Of a DNA stretch of 64,000 nt, positions 34,328-42,800 are shown piece after piece; within the stretch, counting starts at the first letter, position 1, and each line of letters opens with the position of its first letter. The notes below the pieces were generated by a model. It was not told the DNA's origin. It saw nothing but the letters and a program-made list of their open reading frames with translations, and did no database searches. The stretch spans positions 1 to 64,000 of the forward strand of contig NZ_JAGDEL010000022.1 in assembly GCF_017497975.1 (NCBI RefSeq), written 5' to 3'. Source of the DNA: Metabacillus bambusae (GTDB lineage Bacteria > Bacillota > Bacilli > Bacillales > Bacillaceae). The translations under genes and the position numbers were made by a program.

Positions 34328-35800
34328 ATGAGAGATTTTAATGGATTTATTATATTTGCAGACTTAAAAGGGTTTTCTAGTATGGGGATTGAAGGATTTG
34401 AATCCTTTGAATATACTTTACGGCCACTATCACATGAGCTTTCTGAATATAAAACAAAAGCAAGAGTTTGGAATACATGGGGAGATGCACTAGTGGCTGT
34501 ATTTAAAGATGGTATAGATGCTGTTAATCTTATGATCACCTATAGAGACTTTTTTCGTAAAAATAGATCATTGCAACTAGAACCGAGAATTGCGGGTCAT
34601 CATGGTAACATGTTAATTTTTAATGATCCTATGTTAAACAATACTGAAAACGTTATTGGAAAAAGTGTGAATACTGCTGCAAGAATTGAACCGATTACGT
34701 TTCCTGGAGAAATATACGTCAGCGAAGATTTTAAGCGTATGTTCATTGAAGAAAAAGATGGGGCAAAACTTAAAGACCCCTATTACGAGTTTGGGTTTCA
34801 TGATTTACTTGAATGGGATTTACCTAAAAATCACGGTATCATTCATCTTTATCGACTCTTTCATATTAAAGAAGAAGCTTGGAATATTAATGAATTATTT
34901 ATAAAAAAACAAAACAAAACGTTGGATGATCTGTTTTCACAGTTAGATGTTAATGCCGAAATTAAAGCTGCAAATAAAGCTCCTATCATTAGTCAACTTA
35001 AACAAATGAATTCAAAAGAAGAAGTTTTGAATCATTTGAATGGACATCTTGAAATTAATAAAATTGATCAGCAATCTGGACCTCAATTAATTGCTTTTGC
35101 AAGAGTCTATATTGATATTGGGGAATATGAACAAGCAATTAAACTAATCGAAGAAGCTCAAAAATGGAGAAAAGTAATTAAAGATCAGATTGAGATTTTT
35201 CCATTAAAAGAAAATCCAGATATATTGAAATTAAAAGCGCATTGTCTATCGAAAAACAAAAAGTATGTGGATGCAAAGAAAATTCTTTATGGTTTACTCC
35301 AGTCTAACCCTGAAGATAATGATACGATTTGTAGTTTAGCTGCTCAATTAAAAAGGGAGGCCTTTACGAATAAAGATGATGAATTCCATTTAGATACTGA
35401 AATGTTAACTGAATCATTGCATCTTTATCTCGAAGCCTTTCGAAAACAGGGGGATTATTATCCAGCTATAAATGCTGCATATATTCAAAAGATTCTTGGA
35501 CATTCAGATGGATGGCATTTATCATCATATATTTTTAATACATGGAGTGAAGATACCGGTAAGGACTGGTGGATCGATAGTACACTTGCAGAAACACAAT
35601 TGCTTTTAGGTGAGTTCAAATTCGCATATAACAGAATGACTCGGGCAATTGCACAACACAAACCGAAATTCTTTGAAAAACATGCAACAAAGGATCAAAT
35701 TGAAAGTTATATCGAAATTATGAATAAGCGTGAAAAGATAAAAAAACCAACGGATAAAGAACAGGAATATATTAAAAATTTATTAGATAGATTAAGTTAA
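34328..35800 (+). CDS. Class III nucleotide cyclase with C-terminal TPR-like region (Pycsar-type)
   Basis: A 490-residue protein. Residues about 5-180 are a class III cyclase domain: FADLKGFSSMG (metal Asp12), WNTWGDALVAVF (metal Asp53) and GKSVNTAARIEPITFPGEIY (Asn115 and Arg119, transition-state residues), so the active site looks intact. The lysine that selects purines before GD in adenylyl cyclases is not there; NTW precedes GDA, which fits pyrimidine cyclases of Pycsar systems. Residues about 240-460 are helical, TPR-like, and could sense infection. The PycTM-type effector is 104 bases downstream. The product is inferred to be cCMP or cUMP. Confidence 0.8.
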   Translation: MRDFNGFIIFADLKGFSSMGIEGFESFEYTLRPLSHELSEYKTKARVWNTWGDALVAVFKDGIDAVNLMITYRDFFRKNRSLQLEPRIAGHHGNMLIFNDPMLNNTENVIGKSVNTAARIEPITFPGEIYVSEDFKRMFIEEKDGAKLKDPYYEFGFHDLLEWDLPKNHGIIHLYRLFHIKEEAWNINELFIKKQNKTLDDLFSQLDVNAEIKAANKAPIISQLKQMNSKEEVLNHLNGHLEINKIDQQSGPQLIAFARVYIDIGEYEQAIKLIEEAQKWRKVIKDQIEIFPLKENPDILKLKAHCLSKNKKYVDAKKILYGLLQSNPEDNDTICSLAAQLKREAFTNKDDEFHLDTEMLTESLHLYLEAFRKQGDYYPAINAAYIQKILGHSDGWHLSSYIFNTWSEDTGKDWWIDSTLAETQLLLGEFKFAYNRMTRAIAQHKPKFFEKHATKDQIESYIEIMNKREKIKKPTDKEQEYIKNLLDRLS

Positions 35801-35904
35801 ATATGTCCTACAGCTTTGCTTTGCTAAGCATAGGGCTTTTCTTCATAAAATGTGAGAGCTGCAACCACTGATTTATATGGAGTTTTATAGGGGGATTATG
35901 ATTA

Positions 35905-36471
35905 ATGGAAGACCAACTATCTCTTAGGGAACAAAAAGAGACATTAGAAGATGCAATAAGTGATGGGAAAGTAAAAGTTGAATTACACCAACGAGAAGGT
36001 TTTTTTAAATTAAATTTTACTAATACTCAAAACACGTACTTAAATAATTCAATCCGATTCGCTGATACAAAGGCTGGTGCATTAGTTGCTGTAAACGGAT
36101 TAATTGCAAAATTTGCATTTGATTTTTTTTCCACTGAAACGACTACTTATATTAAATTATTATATGTCTTAGGGCTTGCCTTTCTAATACAAGGTATTAT
36201 CTTATCCGTTTATGTCGTTTTCCCTAAGAAATTAAACAGAAAGAAAAAAGGGATTATTTATTGGGAGAACATAAATGAAATGGAATTAGACGAATATGTG
36301 GAAACGATTGAAGCGATGGAGGTAAAAGAGTTACTAAAACGTTCAATGGAAAACAACTATTTTCAAGCTCGAATTCTGACCCGAAAATTCAACCTATTAC
36401 ATTATGCCTTTTTAAGTAGTATGGTCGGATTTGTTATTTTATCAGTATTATCCCTAATCCTATTATTCTAA
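35905..36471 (+). CDS. PycTM-type (DUF5706) Pycsar membrane effector
   Basis: A 188-residue membrane protein. NNSIRFADTKAGALVAVNGL (residues 47-66) is the signature of DUF5706/PycTM effectors and begins the first hydrophobic segment (about 57-75). Further segments are at about 82-106 and 164-188, with a soluble acidic helix between. In Pycsar systems such proteins respond to cyclic pyrimidine nucleotides and impair the membrane, stopping phage growth. It directly follows the cyclase and is closed by a terminator, as a two-gene toxin-like unit should be. ATG 35905 is used. Confidence 0.82.
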   Translation: MEDQLSLREQKETLEDAISDGKVKVELHQREGFFKLNFTNTQNTYLNNSIRFADTKAGALVAVNGLIAKFAFDFFSTETTTYIKLLYVLGLAFLIQGIILSVYVVFPKKLNRKKKGIIYWENINEMELDEYVETIEAMEVKELLKRSMENNYFQARILTRKFNLLHYAFLSSMVGFVILSVLSLILLF

Positions 36472-36475
36472 AATC

Positions 36476-36521
36476 AAGTGGCATGGACATAAGGAAATCG
36501 TCTAAGCCACTTTTATTTTGA
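36476..36521 (+). terminator. Rho-independent terminator
   Basis: AAGTGGC pairs with GCCACTT around a long loop, then TTTATTTT. It ends the cyclase-PycTM unit. Confidence 0.65.
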
Positions 36522-36560
36522 ATATTAATAAGTAAAATGACCCTTATTTATGTAAAAATC

Positions 36561-36589
36561 TTGATGAATAATATGGGTGCTAATATAAT
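36561..36589 (+). promoter_or_regulatory. Promoter of the four-gene operon
   Basis: TTGATG at 36561-36566 and TATAAT at 36584-36589 with an exact 17-base spacer, about 100 bases before the first macro-like gene. This makes the four genes a separate transcription unit from the Pycsar-like pair. Confidence 0.65.
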
Positions 36590-36691
36590 TATACTAGGAA
36601 GTATTACTTATCTTTTAATCTTTTGTTATTACTATAAATTTTTGTACCATTTCAATCATTCATTCAAACTAAAAAAATTTCAGGAGATATC

Positions 36692-37804
36692 ATGAGTAAA
36701 GATATTTTTCAATTACAAGCAAAAATTATCCAACAATTAATACTTGATACAAGAAATGGTGATCGGTATTTTGAATTGTTATATGGAGATTTACTATCTG
36801 CTAACACCGACTTACTGGTTACAACAGTCTATAATTCCAACGATGGCGAATTGTTCAATTCTATTAAAAAACAGCTAAATCTTGTAGAATATGCCGAACG
36901 AAAAATAATTCCATTAGATAATGGTGGATTTATTGGATTTATTCAACATCCAATGCAACACATATTAACTGTTCATCTAAATCGACTTGAAGGGTCAGTC
37001 ATTGGAAATGAAGAGTTTAATCAAATTATACAGTCTACCTTCTCGGCAATGGCAGCTTTAGTATATGAAGGATATTCTTTTAAGGAAATTTCCTTACCCG
37101 TTATCGGGAAAAAAGGGCTTGATCCTAATGAATATAAGGGATCATTACAAACTTTAATACATAATGCAGTAAAATACTTAAAGTATACAGATACGACAAA
37201 AACAATTAAGTACTATGTCAATGTTGAAGAGGATGTTCCGTTTTGGGAAAGTGCAATGAACACTCTTTTCCCAAGAAATCATGTAAACCAACCAAATACA
37301 AAAGAGATGATTTCAAACACTAAAGTAAAAATTGTTAGCTTAATTGATAGCTTTCCATATACAGATAGAACAGTACTTAAAAATATATTAATAGAAATAA
37401 GCAAAGAACTTATAAAGGATACTCAAACTAATTATAACCATCTTTTAATAAAAGCTGATGAGCTAGTTAATTTATTATTAAAAGACCTCTATAAACTACC
37501 TGAGGTCTCTATCCCAAGTTCAATTTCTACATTCAGACTGACTAATCAGGAGGTTGCAAGTTTACAAAGGCAAAAACCTATTTCAGATTGGTATTTTAAT
37601 TACCTCATCATGATAAGACAACTAAAGGATCGAAATTACTTTCGTTCTTCAGATTTATCAAAAAATATGGACGAAATCATCCTATTTCTTTCAATTCTCC
37701 ATAGAGTGTTGACTCTATACAGCGATTTTTTTAAACAATTTTATCAAGATAAAACGAAGGAGAAAGTTTGTGGAAACGTCAAAGGAAAATACTCTAAGGA
37801 ATAG
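36692..37804 (+). CDS. Macro-like domain protein with HEPN-like C-terminus, paralogue 1
   Basis: A 370-residue protein. The N half (about 20-190) runs LLYGDLLSANTDLLVTTVYN, DNGGFIGFI, and EISLPVIGKKGLDPNEY then a YYVNVEED strand. This order resembles macro domains, which bind ADP-ribose or related nucleotides, though the usual glycine-rich loop is poor. The C half (about 215-360) is all helical and looks like a HEPN/DUF4145-type region without a clear catalytic motif. The next gene is a paralogue. First gene of the STAND operon. Function unknown. Confidence 0.6.
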   Translation: MSKDIFQLQAKIIQQLILDTRNGDRYFELLYGDLLSANTDLLVTTVYNSNDGELFNSIKKQLNLVEYAERKIIPLDNGGFIGFIQHPMQHILTVHLNRLEGSVIGNEEFNQIIQSTFSAMAALVYEGYSFKEISLPVIGKKGLDPNEYKGSLQTLIHNAVKYLKYTDTTKTIKYYVNVEEDVPFWESAMNTLFPRNHVNQPNTKEMISNTKVKIVSLIDSFPYTDRTVLKNILIEISKELIKDTQTNYNHLLIKADELVNLLLKDLYKLPEVSIPSSISTFRLTNQEVASLQRQKPISDWYFNYLIMIRQLKDRNYFRSSDLSKNMDEIILFLSILHRVLTLYSDFFKQFYQDKTKEKVCGNVKGKYSKE

Positions 37805-38822
37805 GGTCATAATTGAAACGAACCATGGTGAACGTTCTTTCTTTCTAGTAGAAGGAGATTTATTGCTAGATGACGGAAACTTAATGGTAGTAAACTCATA
37901 TGAAAATGAATACGGAGAAACAACAGGGGACTTTGTCGATTTATTAAATATACATTTTGATGTAGATTTTATAAAGGAAAAACCAGTCTTTTTTCTTGAA
38001 AACGGTGGATATATTAGTTTAGTAGAAACCCTTACTAATAAAGGATTAGATAAAAGGATGATCCTTATTCTTCACTCTAAGCTAGAAGAAGGAAAAGCAA
38101 TTAACAGATCGATTTACGAAAGCTTAATAAAAGGATTGTTTTCAGCTTTAACTTCTTTAGAACTTACTGGATATAAATTTGAATCGGTTTCTTTTCCAGT
38201 GTTATTACGAAAAGGCCTAAATGGGATTTATAATGAAGCTGCAGAAGTATTGATCAAATATGCTGTCGAGTGGTTAAAAAAATCAATACACACGAATACA
38301 ATCCGTTATTATGTTTTCCACCATGACGAGGTAGAACTTTGGAACAAAGCGATTGAGTACTCTTTAGGTAGGAGCATAGTATATGCAAAAGAAAATGAAA
38401 TAAATATATTACGATACTATATTTTGGGGCTTATTTATAGTTTTCCGAAAGAGGAAAGTGTTTACCATGATACACTTATCCCACTTCAAAATGCTTTAAA
38501 TCGTGATCAGATAAGTCCTGAAATCGTTGCTGCTTTTAGTAGAAAGCTTGCAGAATCTTTATGCGAATTGATAACAAATCATTATGATGTGTCATTTGAT
38601 ACAAATATTTCAACTCTCAAGAAAAATGGCAATATTGATCCGATCTTTATTCAATGTTTGTATCAGATTAAAGCGTTTGGAAATACATCCATACATCGCT
38701 CTAGACCAAATTTTGGAACAGATAAGATCATTGCTGAGGATTTAAAAATCTTATTATTTATTTTGAAGAAACTGCTTATCAAGTATGAAGAAATACTTGT
38801 GCTCAATAGAGTTCTAGAATAA
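37770..38822 (+). CDS. Macro-like domain protein with HEPN-like C-terminus, paralogue 2
   Basis: A 350-residue paralogue of the preceding protein, with the same landmarks in order: VEGDLLLDDGNLMVVNSYEN (28-47), ENGGYISLV, SVSFPVLLRKGLNGIY (139-154) and YYVFHHDEVE. The C-terminus has IKAFGNTSIHRSRPNFGTDK (300-319), like the GN-x-x-x-H turn of DUF4145/HEPN helices. GTG 37770 has GAAGGAG seven bases upstream and overlaps the first paralogue by 35 bases, so the two are translationally linked and may form a heterodimer. Confidence 0.6.
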   Translation: METSKENTLRNRVIIETNHGERSFFLVEGDLLLDDGNLMVVNSYENEYGETTGDFVDLLNIHFDVDFIKEKPVFFLENGGYISLVETLTNKGLDKRMILILHSKLEEGKAINRSIYESLIKGLFSALTSLELTGYKFESVSFPVLLRKGLNGIYNEAAEVLIKYAVEWLKKSIHTNTIRYYVFHHDEVELWNKAIEYSLGRSIVYAKENEINILRYYILGLIYSFPKEESVYHDTLIPLQNALNRDQISPEIVAAFSRKLAESLCELITNHYDVSFDTNISTLKKNGNIDPIFIQCLYQIKAFGNTSIHRSRPNFGTDKIIAEDLKILLFILKKLLIKYEEILVLNRVLE

Positions 38823-38925
38823 TCAAATTTCTACCTAAATTTAATGTTAGCTGATCTTCATAGCAACAAATATTTCAGAGGAATCTGATTTGAGCTCATT
38901 GAAAAATAAAAAGGAGTAGGAACTA

Positions 38926-39858
38926 ATGAATAAAAATAAAATTACATTAACAGGAACGATAATGAACATGGCTAATTTCTGTAAATATATTCCTAATCCT
39001 ATCGTAACGTTTGATTTACAAGTGTTTCGTAGAAAGAAAAAAAATGAAATTGAACCAAAATTTGATCTTGTTCCAATTGTTGTATTTAATGACGAGGAAT
39101 TTCATAAAAAGTTTAAAAACGGTGATCGACTAAAAGTAATAGGTGAGCTTCAAAGTAGAAATTATACAATTGATAATTATGCAGTTAATGAACAGCTAGA
39201 AAACGCGGTTACAAATTATGTGGATTTATTTGAAAATGTTCCTAGCAGGCAAGTACCGATGAACAAAAAAAGGGAAATGGTTGAATGGTCTCACTTAATT
39301 GATACTGGTTTAATACCTACTATACCTAAGGATTCACTATTTCTTGAAAATGGCCAGAAATCAAGTGAAAGTAAAGACAAATATGTCTATCGAATAGATA
39401 AGGATATGATTCTTTATAAGGAAACCCAACATGTAGCTTATGAAGTAATTATTGATAAAGGATATGAGAAATTGGAAGTCCCGTTAAATATCGATAAGGG
39501 TGATCTTAATATCGCTGAATTAACTGGAAGAGTTACAAAGAAAAATAGCTACAAAAATCGCTCAAACTACTATAGTACTTCAATAAATGTAGAAACAAAA
39601 AGCACAATTTTACCGAATCGAACCTTTTACAGTAATGCATTTATTTGGGAATATGAAAAACTATCAAAAAGTAAAGAGATTCAGGTAAATGATCGTATTT
39701 CGTTAAAAGGGCGGTTGCAGAGCAGGGATTATACGAAGGAAATAAGTATTCGAAAAAAAACTCTATCAGGTAATAAAAAGAAGTTAATCATCTTGAAAAC
39801 ATTTACTACAAGAGAAATATCAATTTCAAATTACACTTTATCTAATAAATATAAGTAA
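38926..39858 (+). CDS. Double OB-fold, SSB-like protein
   Basis: A 310-residue protein. Residues about 4-78 (LTGTIMNMANFCKYIPNP, PIVVFNDEEFHKKF, GDRLKVIGELQSRNYTID) and about 200-300 (ELTGRVTKKNSY, NAFIWEYEKLSK, NDRISLKGRLQSRDYTKE) each follow the OB-fold layout of bacterial SSB/PriB, including the GxLQSRxY strand. It probably binds single-stranded nucleic acid. It lies between the macro-like pair and the STAND gene, 11 bases before the latter. It lacks the acidic SSB C-terminal tip. ATG follows AAGGAG. Confidence 0.65.
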   Translation: MNKNKITLTGTIMNMANFCKYIPNPIVTFDLQVFRRKKKNEIEPKFDLVPIVVFNDEEFHKKFKNGDRLKVIGELQSRNYTIDNYAVNEQLENAVTNYVDLFENVPSRQVPMNKKREMVEWSHLIDTGLIPTIPKDSLFLENGQKSSESKDKYVYRIDKDMILYKETQHVAYEVIIDKGYEKLEVPLNIDKGDLNIAELTGRVTKKNSYKNRSNYYSTSINVETKSTILPNRTFYSNAFIWEYEKLSKSKEIQVNDRISLKGRLQSRDYTKEISIRKKTLSGNKKKLIILKTFTTREISISNYTLSNKYK

Positions 39859-39869
39859 GGATTGATTCG

Positions 39870-42800
39870 ATGAGTTTCTATTTAGGTGATACTGTTAAGG
39901 ATAAGGTTGATTTTCAGGCAATTAAAAAGAATAGAGTAATAAGAGTGTTTATATCTTCTACTTTTAAGGATATGAAAAAAGAGCGAGATCAATTAATTAA
40001 ATATACATTCCCTGAACTTAGAAAGATGTGTGAAGAACGAGGCGTGAATTGGAGTGAAGTTGATTTACGTTGGGGGGTTACAAATGAGCAAAGCGCTGAT
40101 GGACAGGTTTTACCTATCTGCTTAGCTGAAATTGAAAACTGTCTTCCTTTTTTTATTGGGATACTAGGTGAAAGATATGGTTGGATTCCTGAAATATCAT
40201 CTGAATTAATCCAGAAATATCCTTGGTTAGATAAGCATGTAGGAAAGTCCGTAACAGAATTAGAAATTCTACAGGGGGCGCTTTTACATGAAAACAAACA
40301 TATGAATGCCTTTTTTTATTTCCGAAGTCCTGATTACATAAATACCCTTAGTGAAGAAGAGCATGTAGATTTTCTTGAAACGATAGAAAGTGATACAGCA
40401 AAATACTTATCTCAAGAGGAAATTGAACAAGAATTAAGTGAGAGAAAGGGCAAGCTAGAAAATTTAAAGAATAGAATTAGAAATAGTGGCTATTACCTTG
40501 GAGAAAATTTTTCTGACTCAAAAGAGCTAGGTAATATGGTGTTTTCTGATATGTCCAAGCTTATTGATGAATTGTTTCCGAAGCATATCCCAGAAGATGA
40601 GTTAGAAAGAAGAGCAAATGAACATGAAACATTTGCGTTAACAAAAGCAAAGTTCTTTGTTGGCAGAGAAAAGTATTTAGAAAAAATGACAGAGTACATA
40701 TATAAAGATGACAATTCTCCATTAGTTATTACTGGAGATTCTGGTTCAGGTAAGTCTTCTTTGCTATCTTATTGGTCTTTGAATCAAGCTCAAAACTTAG
40801 AGGGAACCCACATTCCTACAATTATGCACTTTATTGGTGCTGGTTCTGTTAATGGTGATATCTCTAATCTAATGAGAAGAATGATCATGGAGTTAAATAG
40901 AAAATTTCATTTAGGTATGGAGATTCCTTTTGAATTAGATGAGCTAAGAGAAGCCTTTGCATTATCTCTAGATCTTGCAGCTGAACATGGGAAAGTAATT
41001 ATCGTTCTTGATTCTATTGATCAATTAAATTTAACTGACAGCTCAGAATCGAAGGATTTATTTTGGTTGCCAACAAAAATACCAGCCAATATCCGTTTAA
41101 TCCTCTCAACAACCAAAGGTGAAGAGCTTCAAGAATTTATTAATCGCGAATGGACTATTTTAGAGTTAGATTTACTTGTTGAAAAAGAAAGAAAATTAAT
41201 TATTAATAACTACTTTTCAGCATTTGGAAAGAATCTAGAACAACATATTTTAGAATCAATCCTATATCACCCACTAAGTAGTAATCCTTTATTTCTTCGT
41301 ACCTTACTAGATGAAATCCGAGTAGATGGAGATAAAGGCTTATATGAAAAGGTTTTAAGTTATGTTAACTCGGTATCAATTGAGGATTTATTTCTAAAGA
41401 AAATAGAGCGGATAGAAACAGATTATGGTCACGAGAAAGAAGGATTGGTTAAAGATGCGCTTTCTTTATTATGGGGAGCACGTGTAGGTTTATCTGAATC
41501 TGAAATTTCTGATTTACTTGGTACAGAGGAGGAAAAGGTAGCTAGTTCAATTTGGTCACCATTTTATTTGGCAATGGAAAGCAATCTTGTTGTGAATACT
41601 GGATTTATTTGCTTATTCCATCAGTTTTTTAGAGATGCGGTAGAAAAGAAGTACTTGTCTTCAGAAGAAGCTAGAAAAGCAAACCATAGAAAGATTGCAG
41701 AGTATTTTTCTAAAGAAAAGGATACGTTAAAGAATCGCGTGCTCCAAGAGTTACCATGGCAATGGACAAAAGCTGGGGAATGGAAAGAGCTTTTTCACTT
41801 ATTTCAAGATTTTAATTTCTTACTAGCTTTATGGAAGTATGACCCTTTTATGCTTAAATCCTACTGGGCTAGTATCGAAGAAAATACAAAACCTTGGAAA
41901 CAAAACTTTACAGAAGAATTAACGATGCTAAAGGCATATCGACAGGTAATTGATTACCCAGAATTGTTTAAAATCGAAGAAATAAAATTGGTTGCCAAGC
42001 TTTTAGAAGGAAAATATATTGATGAAGCGCTTGTTCTGCAAAATTATATGCGAAATTATTTTGAGGAGCATGGGCAAGTAAGTAATCTACTTAAATGTCA
42101 AGAAAACATATCAAACCTATACAGAATGAAAAGTGAATATCATTTAGCTATGAAGCTATTGAAAGAGCAAGAGACGATAGCAAGAGAAAAAAATGTAGTT
42201 GAGATGATTCAGTCATCATTAGGAAACCAAGCGGAGATTCTTACGTATTGGGGAGAGTATGACCAAGCTATGCTCCTTCTAAAACAACAGGAAGAAATTT
42301 GTAGGTTTGAATTAGATAACAAATTTGGGTTACAGCAATCTATAGGTAATCAAGCGAGAATTAAGTACTATCAAATGGATTACGAGGAAGGTCTAAAACT
42401 ACTTAATGAAAAAGAAAGAATTTGTCAGGCAACGAACAATAAGGGTGGTTTACAAGAAGCAATTGGCCAAAGGGGATTAATTTTTAAGGCGCAAAATAAA
42501 TTAGACGATGCTCTAGAATTATTCGAGCTTCAAGAAGAAATCAGTAGAAGCATCGGTAATATGAAAGATCTACAAGACTGCCTTAGTAACCAAGCTGCTA
42601 CACTTTATCAGAAGAGTCCTACGAATAAAGAAGCAATTATTGCAATTCTTAGAGAGCAGGAATTAATTTGTTATTATATCGATCATAAAGATGGCTTACA
42701 GTCTAATTACGGCTTACTTGCTAGATTACTACCAAGAAACTCTGAGAGCTCTTTGAACATGTTAAAAAAGCAAGAGAAGATTTGTAGAGAACTAGATAAT

